A program made the position numbers and the translations under genes. A stretch of 64,000 bases of DNA from SB21 sp964415295 (GTDB lineage: Bacteria; CLD3; SB21): the NCBI GenBank assembly GCA_964415295.1, contig CAYPYN010000009.1:1-64000 (forward strand), read 5' to 3'. Shown here one piece after another: positions 51,030 to 60,797 of the stretch. The notes under the pieces are model-generated. The model saw only the letters and a list, made by a program, of their open reading frames with translations. It made no database searches and had not been told where the DNA came from. How positions within the stretch are numbered: the first letter of the stretch is position 1; each line of letters starts with the position of its first letter.

Positions 51030-52187
51030 ATGAAAAGAATTGCAATTTTCGGTTCTACCGGTTCTATAGGCGAAAATGTGCGGCACGTCGTACGGAATAA
51101 TCCCGACAGATTCCGTGTTGTATGTCTGACCGCCCACTCTAACGCGGAATTGCTTGTTCAGCAGGCGCTGGAATTAAGGCCTGAATCGGTTTGTCTGGTT
51201 GGCGAGCAGGGAAGGGATTATCTTTCCAAAGAACTAAGCCAAACCGGTATACGCACGTATTTCGGTTCGACGTCCTTGTGCGACCTGGCGAACGATGTCT
51301 CTTTTGATGTGATGGTCGGGGCGATCGTTGGGTTTGCCGGACTTCTGCCAACGCTGGAAGCCATCAAATCCGGAAAGCACGTTGCATTAGCCAATAAAGA
51401 GACTCTGGTAGTAGCTGGAGAAATTGTGAACCATATGCTCGAAAAGCACCGTGTTGATATGATTCCGATCGACAGCGAGCATAGTGCGCTTTTTCAATGC
51501 CTGGTGGGTGAGAGCCGGGATAGCGTCCGCAAGATTATCTTAACGGCTTCAGGCGGACCATTTCTCAATAAACCCAAAGAGGATTTTGCCGCGATTACGG
51601 TCAAAGAAGCGCTCAAGCATCCGAATTGGAACATGGGATCTAAGATCACAATTGACTCGGCGACACTGATGAATAAAGGGCTGGAAGTGATCGAAGCGCA
51701 TTGGCTTTTCGGATTACCGGCATCGCAGATCGACGTTGCGATTCATCCTCAGTCTATCGTACATTCAATGGTGGAATTCATTGATGGTTCAACCAAGGCA
51801 CAGATGGGCGCACCGGATATGAAAGTCCCGATCCAATACGCCTTATCGTACCCGGAGCGAATTAAGAACGGGTTTGACTCCTTTGATTTCCGGAAAACAA
51901 ATCGACTCGACTTCTTTGAAGCGGATAGAGATAAGTTTAAGTGTCTTCAACTGGCGTATGATGCGCTCCAGACCCTGGGGACGATGCCGGCCGTTCTGAA
52001 TGCCGCCAATGAAATTGTTGTGGATCATTTTTTGAAGGAAAAAATTCGTTTTAGCGATATTCCGACTTATATCGAAAAGGCCATGGAAACGCACAAGGTG
52101 ACATTCGATCCTAAACTGGAAGATGTCATCGACGCGGATCGCTGGGCCAGAGCATTCGTCAAACAAGCATTAAAAAATAGTCATTAA
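51030..52187 (+). CDS. dxr: 1-deoxy-D-xylulose-5-phosphate reductoisomerase
   Basis: 385 residues. The NADPH-binding GSTGSIGENV, the LANKETLVVAGE loop, metal ligands in DSEHSALFQCL and the substrate loop SGGPF are all intact. The enzyme forms 2-C-methyl-D-erythritol 4-phosphate, the first committed MEP step. ispD of the same pathway is at 61664-62377. It is followed 18 bases later by the RseP-type protease gene, a neighbourhood seen in many bacteria. Confidence 0.97.
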   Translation: MKRIAIFGSTGSIGENVRHVVRNNPDRFRVVCLTAHSNAELLVQQALELRPESVCLVGEQGRDYLSKELSQTGIRTYFGSTSLCDLANDVSFDVMVGAIVGFAGLLPTLEAIKSGKHVALANKETLVVAGEIVNHMLEKHRVDMIPIDSEHSALFQCLVGESRDSVRKIILTASGGPFLNKPKEDFAAITVKEALKHPNWNMGSKITIDSATLMNKGLEVIEAHWLFGLPASQIDVAIHPQSIVHSMVEFIDGSTKAQMGAPDMKVPIQYALSYPERIKNGFDSFDFRKTNRLDFFEADRDKFKCLQLAYDALQTLGTMPAVLNAANEIVVDHFLKEKIRFSDIPTYIEKAMETHKVTFDPKLEDVIDADRWARAFVKQALKNSH

Positions 52188-52205
52188 TTCATACGAAAGG
52201 TTCCT

Positions 52206-53696
52206 ATGGGTTCTGCACTTTTCGATTTTGTCATTCCCTTCATCGTTGTTCTGGGCGTATTGGTTTTTATCCATGAACTCGGCCACCATTTGGCCGCCAA
52301 ATTATTTGGAATGAAAGTAGATACCTTTTCTCTTGGATTTCCGCCGCGTGCGTGGGGATTTCGTTGGAGTACAAAACGGCTTCGCCCTAAGTTCTCACAG
52401 GATATCATTTGGGCTATAAAGAATAATGAGACCTTTGTAAAGATACACGATCGTCTGTTTTCTCTGGGCCTTTCCCAGAATCCGGACGTTTCGCTTCAAA
52501 TATTGACGGATTTGTTCAGAGTAGAGGTTCAAGAAACCAAAATTCAGGTGTTGAATAAGAAAGGCAAAACCGAGGAGCAAATTGAAACCAAAACCCAGAT
52601 TCACCTGAATGAAACGGAATTAAGAAAAAAGATCGATCAGAGTGAACTCGACGGAATATATAAGAATTTCACTTCTGACGCAGATCTTGTTGATAGCTAT
52701 TTCCGAAGACAGGAGATCAATGACGATAAGATATTTAAAGAAAAGTACCAAACCGACTATTGTGTATCATGGATACCTTTGGGCGGCTATTGCAAAATAA
52801 ACGGTATGATCGATGAAAGTTTTGATGCTGAGAGTATGAAGGAGGGTGTCCCAAAGCCCTGGGAGTACCGCGCGAAGCCTATCTGGCAGAGGATCATTGC
52901 GATCTCCGGCGGTGTCATTTTTAATTTCTTACTGGCCGTGATCATTTTTGCATCGGTTGCCATGATCAACGGCTTGCCGGACATGGATAAATACAAAGCC
53001 TATAAATTGGGCACGACCATACAAACGGTGAATCCGGGAAGTCCGGCGGAAAAAGCGGGTCTCAAGTCGGGCGATAAGATCATTGCGATAGACGGGGTTG
53101 CTGTAGAGGACTGGAGTAAACTCGTTGAGATCATTCATGCCAAGCCGGAAAAAAAGATCGTAGTGCGCTGGACGAGAAACGGTGAGGAACTCAGCGCCGA
53201 TATCATACCTAACCGCATCAAAGCGCAAACGCCAGAAGGGGTGAAAGAAGTTGGACAGATCGGAATTGGACCTTCGCAATTGCCTGAATTCACCAGGGAA
53301 TCTACTTTCGTTGAATCGATTGCATTCGGATTTGCGAATACGTATCGCGTCTCGGCCCTCATACTGGTCAATATCAAACAGATCATACTCGGGGAACAAT
53401 CCTTCAAAGACAGCATGGGCGGACCGATCGCAATCGTAAAAATGACCGGCGAGGTGAAACAACAACAGGGTTGGGCTGGGATAGTCGGGTTCATGGCCCT
53501 CCTGAGCATCAGTTTGGCTGTGTTTAATCTGTTTCCGATCCCCGCCTTGGACGGCGGACATCTGATGTTTCTTCTCATCGAAGCCGCGATACGCCGGCCT
53601 CTGTCCATTAAATTCAAACTCTATGCGCAGCAGGTTGGGATGGCCATATTGCTGACATTTATTGCCTATATTACTTTTAACGATATCATGAAGTGA
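52206..53696 (+). CDS. rseP: RseP/S2P-type site-2 metalloprotease with a large insertion
   Basis: 496 residues. The first helix holds the zinc motif HELGH (residues 23-27). The second metal ligand is in FPIPALDGGH near residue 450, and one PDZ domain (about 265-345) with the GSPAEKAGLKSGDKI motif lies between. About 130 residues (roughly 52-183) of charged, non-membrane sequence interrupt the domain just after GFPPRAWGFRW and before WIPLGGYCKINGM, a place where most homologues continue directly. RseP clips signal-transducing membrane proteins in the inner membrane. Confidence 0.93.
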   Translation: MGSALFDFVIPFIVVLGVLVFIHELGHHLAAKLFGMKVDTFSLGFPPRAWGFRWSTKRLRPKFSQDIIWAIKNNETFVKIHDRLFSLGLSQNPDVSLQILTDLFRVEVQETKIQVLNKKGKTEEQIETKTQIHLNETELRKKIDQSELDGIYKNFTSDADLVDSYFRRQEINDDKIFKEKYQTDYCVSWIPLGGYCKINGMIDESFDAESMKEGVPKPWEYRAKPIWQRIIAISGGVIFNFLLAVIIFASVAMINGLPDMDKYKAYKLGTTIQTVNPGSPAEKAGLKSGDKIIAIDGVAVEDWSKLVEIIHAKPEKKIVVRWTRNGEELSADIIPNRIKAQTPEGVKEVGQIGIGPSQLPEFTRESTFVESIAFGFANTYRVSALILVNIKQIILGEQSFKDSMGGPIAIVKMTGEVKQQQGWAGIVGFMALLSISLAVFNLFPIPALDGGHLMFLLIEAAIRRPLSIKFKLYAQQVGMAILLTFIAYITFNDIMK

Positions 53697-53747
53697 GCAT
53701 ATAAAAAACCAATCTAAGGTCCTTTAAAAAGGCGAGGTGGTGCCCTT

Positions 53748-55709
53748 ATGTTTACGAACAAAACTTCCATTACGCGACGGCTGTTGCATGCGGCCATTCT
53801 TCTTTCATTATTCTTCTTTGATCTGAATGCCCAGAGCCGGGTAGCGGTTCTTCCATTTAAGAACGTGTCGGGTGATAAGCAATACGACTGGCTGGCCGAC
53901 GGTTTCTGTGAAACCCTGACATCCGCATTTGCTCAACTTGGAATGTTCGTTGTCGTCGAACGCTCTCAGATCGAGAAGGTGTTGAGAGAGCAGGATTTCC
54001 AGATGAGTGATTACGCCAACGAGGCCAAGGTTGTCGAAGTGGGAAAAATACTCGGTGTCGACAAAATGCTCATAGGGAGTTACCAGGTATTTGCCGGAAA
54101 CATCAATGTAAATACGCGCATTGTCAATATTCAGACGGGTCAGGTCGACCAGGCGGGAGCCATCGCTAATAAGCGGGCTAAACTCGAGAATATTTTCGAT
54201 CTGCAGGAAGAGATATGTGTGTCTCAGGCCAAAGCATTTGGCGGGGGGACTATGTCTCAAAAGGAAGAGCAAAAAATTGCCTCCGTAACTTCGGTAAATA
54301 AGGGCACGTCATTCTCAGCCTACGAATTATATAATAAAGGCGTCAACGAATATTACGCGAAGAATTACGCCGATGCCATCCAGAGTTTTAATAAAGCGAT
54401 TGAGGCCGATCCGGAATATTCGGATGCGTATAACTATCTGGGCCTCGTCTATGATAATCAGGGAGACTACAATCAGGCCCTGTATTATTACAGGAGAGCA
54501 TTTGAGATCAAACCGACGGATGCTGTGATAGCCAATAATCTGGGTATCGTATACGCCGTTCAAAAAGATTACGACAATGCCCGATGGTATACCAATAAGT
54601 CCATTGAACTGAATCCGAATTATTATAACGCATATAACAACCTTGGCTGGATCAGTCAAACTTTGGGGGACAAAGAAAAGGCCCTTGAACACTTTTTGAA
54701 AGCTTATGAACTAGATCCGACCAATGCATATGCCTGCAAACATATTGCAAGTATTTACGACGATCAGGGTAAACACGACGACGCGGTCTCTTATTATAAA
54801 AAGAGCATAGATAATGATCCTAACGATGCAGGAACGTATTACGACATGGGAGTGGCCTATTGGAGTTTGCAGGATTGGGAATCGGTGGTCGATGCCTGGG
54901 AAAAATGCCTCAGCATCAACCGCAGCCACAAAGAGGCGTTGGAGTGGTTGCCCAAAGCTAAAGAAAAACTGGGGAACAAGAGTTCGTCTCGTTCGCTGGA
55001 TACATATTCGTTAGGCCTTGAATATTACAATAAGAAGGATTATGACAGGGCCTTGGATGCTTTCCAGTCTGAGATCAATAGTAATAGGCGCAACGGTTCC
55101 GCTTGGGGTTATCTGGGCCTTTGCCATTACTATAAGAACAATTATCAGGAGTCCATCCGCTGCTACAACAAATCGATCGCTATTAAGCCCACAGATTGGG
55201 TCTATTACGATCTGGGCGTCACATACTGGAATCTGGAAGACTGGGACGCCGTGATCGATGCCTGGGAAGAGTGTTTGAACATCAATCCCGATTATTCCGA
55301 AGCGAAGGAATGGCTGCCAAAAGCGAGAGAGAAGAAAGCCAGCAAATCGGGCTCATCGTTCAGCTATTACGACGAGGGAGTTCGACAGTATAATAGTAAA
55401 GATTACAATGCTGCGATCCAATCATTGAAGCAGGAACTCAATACCAACAAAAAGAATTCCAGCGCCTGGGGATATCTCGGTATGTGCTACGATGCTCTTG
55501 AAAATTATTCAGATGCCCTTTATGCGTATAATAAGTCAATAAACATCAAGCCTACAGATTGGGTCTATTATAATATGGGGGTCGTGTACTGGAAACAAAG
55601 TAATTGGCCGGCGGTGGTCGATGCCTGGGAAGAATGTCTGGCTATCAACCCGGATTATAAAGAAGCGCTGGAATGGCTTCCCAAGGCCAAAGAAAAATTG
55701 AATCGGTGA
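53748..55709 (+). CDS. CsgG-like domain protein with long TPR array
   Basis: 653 residues with a signal peptide (LLSLFFFDLNAQS). Residues 30-170 match the CsgG-type domain (VAVLPFKNVSG, LADGFCETLTSAF, VVVERSQIEKVLREQDFQ). From about 195 on are TPR units. The last 300 residues contain three copies of a larger module ending in WLPKAKEKL, each with YWxLxDWxxVVDAWEECLxINP. The long-period repeats suggest recent internal duplication. The protein is probably in the periplasm or outer membrane as a scaffold. The strong base-level similarity between modules favours recombination. Confidence 0.82.
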   Translation: MFTNKTSITRRLLHAAILLSLFFFDLNAQSRVAVLPFKNVSGDKQYDWLADGFCETLTSAFAQLGMFVVVERSQIEKVLREQDFQMSDYANEAKVVEVGKILGVDKMLIGSYQVFAGNINVNTRIVNIQTGQVDQAGAIANKRAKLENIFDLQEEICVSQAKAFGGGTMSQKEEQKIASVTSVNKGTSFSAYELYNKGVNEYYAKNYADAIQSFNKAIEADPEYSDAYNYLGLVYDNQGDYNQALYYYRRAFEIKPTDAVIANNLGIVYAVQKDYDNARWYTNKSIELNPNYYNAYNNLGWISQTLGDKEKALEHFLKAYELDPTNAYACKHIASIYDDQGKHDDAVSYYKKSIDNDPNDAGTYYDMGVAYWSLQDWESVVDAWEKCLSINRSHKEALEWLPKAKEKLGNKSSSRSLDTYSLGLEYYNKKDYDRALDAFQSEINSNRRNGSAWGYLGLCHYYKNNYQESIRCYNKSIAIKPTDWVYYDLGVTYWNLEDWDAVIDAWEECLNINPDYSEAKEWLPKAREKKASKSGSSFSYYDEGVRQYNSKDYNAAIQSLKQELNTNKKNSSAWGYLGMCYDALENYSDALYAYNKSINIKPTDWVYYNMGVVYWKQSNWPAVVDAWEECLAINPDYKEALEWLPKAKEKLNR

Positions 55710-55716
55710 GCGCTAT

Positions 55717-56910
55717 TTGAAATTTACTCTCGTACATACAGACGGCTCCTCTAAAGCACGTGCCGGTGTTCTGGAAACGGCGCATGGAAGCATAGAAACG
55801 CCGATCTTCATGCCGGTTGGAACTCTGGGCGATGTCAAAGCCATCGAACATAGGGAATTGAAAGAAAATCACGCGCAGATCATTCTTGGCAACACGTATC
55901 ATCTGTATCTCAGACCCGGTACTGAAATTATTCAGAAGGCCGGAGGACTGCATCGTTTTATCGGCTGGGATCTTCCGATCCTTACCGACAGCGGCGGCTA
56001 CCAGATATTCAGTCTTTCCGAATTACGTAAACTCTCCCACGAAGGCGTTAAATTCCAGTCCCATATCGACGGCTCCAAACACTTTTTCAGACCCGAGGAC
56101 GTAGTGGCTATCCAAAGAAAACTAGGCTCCGATATCTGCATGGTCTTGGATGAGTGCCCACCATACCCATGTACGCATGAGTATGCTCTGCGATCTAATG
56201 ACCTGACGATGCAGTGGGCGGAGAGGTGCCGGGATGAGTTTGAAAAAAGTTCTCCGCTTTACGGATACAACCAGACATTATTTCCTATAGTGCAGGGAAG
56301 TGTTTTTGAGGATATCCGGCTGAAAAGCGCCGAAACGCTGACACGTATGAATTTTGAGGGTTATGCGATCGGAGGCGTCAGTGTGGGCGAGCCAAAAGAG
56401 GAAGTCTATCGTATAGCGGAAATGAACTGCGCTGTTTTGCCGGAAAATAAACCGCGCTATTTGATGGGTGTGGGAACGCCGGAGGATATTCTGGAGTGTA
56501 TTGAAAGAGGAGTGGATATGTTCGACTGCGTCATGCCCACACGCAATGCGCGAAATGGGACCCTATTTACAACATGGGGCAAGACGACTATTCGCAATGC
56601 CTCTTATGCGGATGATTTCACGCCGATTGATGAGAATTGCGCATGTTATGCCTGCAAAAACTTCACGCGCGCTTACATACGACATCTTTCTACCATCGGC
56701 GAGATCGTAGGTCATCAGCTGACGACGATCCATAACATCCATTTTTATCTTTGGCTGACGAGCGAGTCCCGAAAACATATTTTGAACAATACGTTTGATT
56801 CATTTAAAAGCGAGCTGCTGCGCCGCTATGCTGAGAATGATACCAAGCGCGGTGACAACACCAGAAAGAAGAACCCCCGCCGTAAAAGAAAAGATTATGA
56901 GACAAGTTAA
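55717..56910 (+). CDS. tgt: tRNA-guanine transglycosylase (queuine/preQ1 inserting)
   Basis: 397 residues from a TTG at 55717, as no ATG stands at the right place; the start is therefore moderately certain. The substrate-binding Asp lies in DSGGYQIFS and the nucleophilic Asp in VDMFDCVMPTRNARNG; the zinc site CACYAC plus a downstream His is present. Tgt exchanges G34 of tRNAs with GUN anticodons for preQ1, completing a pathway started by queC/D/E at 9-11 kb. The Lys/Arg-rich tail (about 380-397) is longer than usual and overlaps the rhodanese gene. Confidence 0.95.
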   Translation: MKFTLVHTDGSSKARAGVLETAHGSIETPIFMPVGTLGDVKAIEHRELKENHAQIILGNTYHLYLRPGTEIIQKAGGLHRFIGWDLPILTDSGGYQIFSLSELRKLSHEGVKFQSHIDGSKHFFRPEDVVAIQRKLGSDICMVLDECPPYPCTHEYALRSNDLTMQWAERCRDEFEKSSPLYGYNQTLFPIVQGSVFEDIRLKSAETLTRMNFEGYAIGGVSVGEPKEEVYRIAEMNCAVLPENKPRYLMGVGTPEDILECIERGVDMFDCVMPTRNARNGTLFTTWGKTTIRNASYADDFTPIDENCACYACKNFTRAYIRHLSTIGEIVGHQLTTIHNIHFYLWLTSESRKHILNNTFDSFKSELLRRYAENDTKRGDNTRKKNPRRKRKDYETS

Positions 56911-57214
56911 GCCGGAAGAACTCAAGCAATGGTTAGAATCGAAAAAAGACATTCAGATTCTGGACGTCAGAGAAAGATGGGAATACGATCTGGTTCATCT
57001 GCACAGCGCCGTCTTGCGTCCATTAGGTTTTCTGGCTGTGAATCCTCCTGACCTCGATAAAAACAGGCCGGTCGTTGTCTACTGTCATCATGGGGTCAGA
57101 AGCCTGAGGGGATGCGCCGTATTGGAGGCGATCGGATTTAAGGAAGTCTACAACCTCGCCGGAGGCATTGATCTTTACGCGCAAACCACTGATCCCACCA
57201 TGCCTACTTATTAA
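56897..57214 (+). CDS. Single-domain rhodanese-like protein
   Basis: The ATG at 56897 lies inside the last codons of tgt (14-base overlap), an arrangement that suggests coupling. The 105-residue product has the rhodanese fold, with DVRERWEYDLVHL and the catalytic Cys in VVVYCHHGVRS, followed by NLAGGIDLYA. It could carry sulfur from thiosulfate or a persulfide donor. No specific acceptor can be named. Confidence 0.88.
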   Translation: MRQVKPEELKQWLESKKDIQILDVRERWEYDLVHLHSAVLRPLGFLAVNPPDLDKNRPVVVYCHHGVRSLRGCAVLEAIGFKEVYNLAGGIDLYAQTTDPTMPTY

Positions 57215-57237
57215 AAATCTATTCCTATCGAATATCC

Positions 57238-58146
57238 ATGCACTTTCCATTACTAGAAGCTCTGCTCAAGAAAGACAACGAACTTTGCCGTTCCATCATT
57301 CGGCAGAACACGCAGACTGATGCCGACCGGCTGCCGCTGTATAAAAGCATGCTTACATGCGCGTCCCAACACGTACGCACATCCGATCCTGAAAAGGATG
57401 GTGTAGTCGTGACAGAGCACGTAATAAGGTATCTCCAGGCTCATTCAGCTGGAATGGAACAAAACCGGTTAAATGAACTTTTGTTACATACAATCGATTA
57501 TCTGTGCGCATTGCCTACGGAATATGCCGACACGTCGGCGCTCAAAATATCCAAGAATGACCTGCCGGTGATATCCGTTGCTGAAGTAGAGGAAGCCTTT
57601 GACGGTGGTAACAAAGATGACGTTTTTCGCTTAGTCGCCGGTTTGATGTCGTTGATGGACAATAAGAACTATTTTATGGAGATCATGCACCGTATTGCCT
57701 TAACCCGTTCGGTGCGAAGCATCATTTTGACCGTGGCAACGTCACGGGCGATAGAGTGTATGGGCTGGCAAAATAATTTCACGCCCTTTTTGATCCAACA
57801 TATGGTGTTCGAATTGTACGGTGATAGAATCAGAGAGCATGCGGCCGTTGTCGCGGGTCAGCATGAAATGCTGTTTGAAAAATATCTTGGACTTGTTTCC
57901 TCTTATGAAGATATGATATTTCTCGCCTCCGTTTTTCGTTTGTACCATGAGCAGGGTATTCTTTCCGTGCGGTTAAGGTCTCAAATCATATCCCGTCTCC
58001 ATCTCTATTTTAACTCATCCCGGACAACAGACGACTTTACCCGAATGGTTCCAGTCGATCGGATCAGTTTTCAGGCGGCCTTTGATGATATGGCGTCTGT
58101 AAGGGGCTCAGACAAGCTGCGGTCAAAAATTCCTTTTGTTGTTTGA
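57238..58146 (+). CDS. Hypothetical helical protein
   Basis: 302 residues, almost all alpha-helical and without signal peptide or membrane segments. Nothing recognisable in families. It is in the run of genes from tgt to def, 23 bases after the rhodanese and 36 bases before def, so it probably belongs to the same operon. The residue pattern suggests helical repeats but no canonical motif; the Phe/Met content is ordinary. Confidence 0.65.
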   Translation: MHFPLLEALLKKDNELCRSIIRQNTQTDADRLPLYKSMLTCASQHVRTSDPEKDGVVVTEHVIRYLQAHSAGMEQNRLNELLLHTIDYLCALPTEYADTSALKISKNDLPVISVAEVEEAFDGGNKDDVFRLVAGLMSLMDNKNYFMEIMHRIALTRSVRSIILTVATSRAIECMGWQNNFTPFLIQHMVFELYGDRIREHAAVVAGQHEMLFEKYLGLVSSYEDMIFLASVFRLYHEQGILSVRLRSQIISRLHLYFNSSRTTDDFTRMVPVDRISFQAAFDDMASVRGSDKLRSKIPFVV

Positions 58147-58182
58147 CTTAAGTTTTCTATATTCGAAAAATTATTACATGAA

Positions 58183-58728
58183 ATGGCTTTACTGAAGATC
58201 ACCACATACGGCAATCCGATTTTACGTAAAAAGGTCTTGCCGGTAAAAAAGATCGACGCCTCCATAAAGAAACTGGCGGCCGATATGCTTGAGACGATGC
58301 ATCACGCGGATGGAATCGGGTTAGCCGCTCCGCAAATCGGCAAATCCATTTCCTTGTTTGTAGCCGATGTTTCGCCGATCGAAGAAGGCTCCAAACCGCT
58401 GGTATTTCTGAATATTGAAATTCTGGACGGTGATGGGCTTGTACCTTACAATGAGGGATGTTTGAGCATTCCGGGTGTCATGGGCGAAGTTATTCGGCCC
58501 GAAAAGATAAAGATCCGGTTCATGGACCTCGAGGGTAAGAGCCATGAAGGTACAGCTGAAGGAATATTGGCGAGGGTGATACAGCACGAGACTGACCACT
58601 TGAACGGAAAATTATTCATTGATTATTTATCGGATGAAGCGATGGAGCCGTTCAGGCCGATTCTGCATGAACTTGAGCTCAAAAATAAAAAAAAATTAGC
58701 CAGAAAAAAGACTTCCGTCAAGGCGTAA
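58183..58728 (+). CDS. def: Peptide deformylase
   Basis: 181 residues. Motif 1 GIGLAAPQIG, motif 2 EGCLSIPG and motif 3 QHETDHLNG supply the Cys and two His metal ligands and the catalytic Glu. It removes the formyl group from new N-terminal methionines. A Lys-rich C-terminal extension of about 15 residues exceeds the minimal fold. No fmt gene is adjacent. Confidence 0.97.
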   Translation: MALLKITTYGNPILRKKVLPVKKIDASIKKLAADMLETMHHADGIGLAAPQIGKSISLFVADVSPIEEGSKPLVFLNIEILDGDGLVPYNEGCLSIPGVMGEVIRPEKIKIRFMDLEGKSHEGTAEGILARVIQHETDHLNGKLFIDYLSDEAMEPFRPILHELELKNKKKLARKKTSVKA

Positions 58729-58751
58729 GTTAGATTCGTACCGGCGAATCC

Positions 58752-59597
58752 ATGATCCAAAAGACCTTCAAGTTATATAACAAGAAACAAGAACCCATCC
58801 GCGGCGATGTTTGTATTCCCGACCTAAATCGCCGTTATCCCATAATCATTATTTGTCATGGTTTTAAGGGTTTCAAGGACTGGGGTTTCTTTCCGTTCGT
58901 CTCTGAAATATTGTGCAAACGAGGCTTTATCACGGTAAAATTCAATTTTTCCGGAAGCGGAATCGGGGAAGATATGCTGAATTTTACGGAGCTCGAAAGA
59001 TTTGCAGCTAATACTTACTCCAAGGAACTTGATGATCTTGAAAAAGTATTGGATGAGATCGAGAAAGGGAATGTGTGCGGCAAATCGGGATATCTTGACA
59101 AGATCGGTATTCTTGGGCACAGCCGCGGTGGAGGCATTGCTTTGCTCAAAGCTTCACTTGATAAACGTATCAAAACGCTTGTAACATGGTCTGCGATTTC
59201 CACGGTCGAACGTCAATCGTTCCTGGATGTTCTTCCTCAATGGAAACGGCAGGGATATATGGATATCCCAAATACCCGTACGGGAGAAAAAATGAGACTG
59301 AATACGGACATTATCGATGATATTGAACGTTACGGGAAATCAAGACTGCACATATTGCGTATGGCTTCCAAACTTGACATCCCGTACATGGTTATTCACG
59401 GCGAAAAGGATGAGAGCGTGCCTGTCAATGAAGCCCGCAGTATATTTCAGGAACTTCATCTGGCTCGAACGCGGCTTGAAATTATTCCTAAGGCCGGTCA
59501 CACATACGGCTGTGTCCATCCTTTTGAGGGACCCACACCTGAACTTAAAAAGGCTTTGTCGCTTAGTTATGAATGGTTTGAGAACTTTTTGAAATAA
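58752..59597 (+). CDS. Alpha/beta hydrolase (dienelactone-hydrolase-like peptidase/esterase)
   Basis: 281 residues. The oxyanion-hole stretch IIICHGFKGFKDWGFF, the nucleophile elbow LGHSRGGG, the Asp in GEKDESVP and the His in AGHTYGC give a complete triad. There is no signal peptide, so it is cytoplasmic. Substrate is unknown; the family spans esterases and acylaminopeptidases. It is two bases before the metallo-beta-lactamase gene, suggesting co-expression. Confidence 0.85.
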   Translation: MIQKTFKLYNKKQEPIRGDVCIPDLNRRYPIIIICHGFKGFKDWGFFPFVSEILCKRGFITVKFNFSGSGIGEDMLNFTELERFAANTYSKELDDLEKVLDEIEKGNVCGKSGYLDKIGILGHSRGGGIALLKASLDKRIKTLVTWSAISTVERQSFLDVLPQWKRQGYMDIPNTRTGEKMRLNTDIIDDIERYGKSRLHILRMASKLDIPYMVIHGEKDESVPVNEARSIFQELHLARTRLEIIPKAGHTYGCVHPFEGPTPELKKALSLSYEWFENFLK

Positions 59598-59599
59598 TT

Positions 59600-60247
59600 A
59601 TGATCATCAGAACGGAGACGGTAGGGCCCTTTCAGGAGAATTGCTATATCATCGGCGACGAAAAGACGATGACTGGCGCCATAATTGATCCCGGGGATGA
59701 CGCAGAACAGATCCTCGAAGCCGCTCAGGAAACCGGGTTGAATTTCAAATATATTTTGAATACGCACGCCCATATCGATCACGTGTGTGCGGTGCAGAAG
59801 ATCAAAGAGTCCCTCAAACTTCCATTCTACCTTCACAAAGAGGACCTGGTCCTGCTGCAAAATTTACCAAAACAGGCCGCGATGTTCGGAATACGTGTTG
59901 ATAAAGTTCCGGAAGTTGATTTTTTTTACGGTCCGGAGGCGGTCATTGATCTTGGAGATCTAAAAGCGCGTGTGCGCCATGCTCCCGGGCATTCACCGGG
60001 AAGTGTCTGCCTGTGTTTTGAGTCCGAGCAGGTCGTTTTCGGAGGTGATGTTCTGTTCAACGGATCCATTGGACGCACGGACTTGTATGGCGGTGACTAC
60101 GAGACTCTGATCAACTCGATTCGTACTCAGCTTTTCACGCTCGCTGACGAAACGCTGGTTTATCCCGGACACGGGCCGGTAACCTCTATCGGTCATGAGA
60201 AGAGGTACAATCCTTTTTTGAACAGTCCGTCCGGTTATTTTGCATAA
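59600..60247 (+). CDS. Metallo-beta-lactamase-fold hydrolase (glyoxalase II-like)
   Basis: 215 residues. Metal motif THAHIDHV, the second His in APGHSPGSV, Asp in GGDVLFNGSIGRTD and the last His in YPGHGPVT are all in order. The family hydrolyses thioesters such as S-lactoylglutathione or acts on other small substrates; the lack of a glyoxalase II C-terminal domain makes a short form likely. Its start follows the hydrolase stop by two bases. Confidence 0.88.
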   Translation: MIIRTETVGPFQENCYIIGDEKTMTGAIIDPGDDAEQILEAAQETGLNFKYILNTHAHIDHVCAVQKIKESLKLPFYLHKEDLVLLQNLPKQAAMFGIRVDKVPEVDFFYGPEAVIDLGDLKARVRHAPGHSPGSVCLCFESEQVVFGGDVLFNGSIGRTDLYGGDYETLINSIRTQLFTLADETLVYPGHGPVTSIGHEKRYNPFLNSPSGYFA

Positions 60248-60283
60248 ATTTTTAATTTATATTATTCATTAAGTAAATCTACC

Positions 60284-60787
60284 GTGGAAACTAAGAACAT
60301 CGAATTGAGTCCAGTGAAACGCCTGGTATCCAAGAGGGATATCGGTATCGAGGCGTTCGAATTAGAGAACGGCAATGTCATGCTCGAGGCTACATTCCTT
60401 GATCCGTATCATTTGATCCGACTAAACCTACAGGTCGATCCGCGGTCCCGTGCGATTGTCGCCTCCAAGAGTCAGATGGCCAATCATCCCCATACGGCAT
60501 GCCCGAGCATCACAGAAAAAGCCAAATATCTGGTTGGACTGACGATCGGAAGGGGAATCACTAAAGAGATTTCAAAACGAATAGGCGGAAGCGAAGGTTG
60601 CGTGCATTTGCGTGAATTGGCTTTGGAGACTGTGAACTTTGCGGCGACAGTCATGATGGGATACAATGAAGGTTTCGGTCTCATGAGCCGTGATTTTAAT
60701 ATCCTTGATGAGGGAAAACGTTTTGATCTCTCTAAGGATATCCTGAAGAATACGTGCCACATATACAAAGACACTTCAAATTCATAG
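60284..60787 (+). CDS. DUF2889-like protein
   Basis: 167 residues from a GTG at 60284. The pattern LVGLTIGRGITKEISKRIGGSEGCVHLREL is that of the DUF2889 family, whose members have no known function. Residues 10-75 form beta strands (IGIEAFELENGNVMLEATFLDP). It stands between two metallo-beta-lactamase-fold genes. The weak spot is the start codon, because no ATG is available. Confidence 0.78.
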   Translation: METKNIELSPVKRLVSKRDIGIEAFELENGNVMLEATFLDPYHLIRLNLQVDPRSRAIVASKSQMANHPHTACPSITEKAKYLVGLTIGRGITKEISKRIGGSEGCVHLRELALETVNFAATVMMGYNEGFGLMSRDFNILDEGKRFDLSKDILKNTCHIYKDTSNS

Positions 60788-60797
60788 GTCAACCCAT

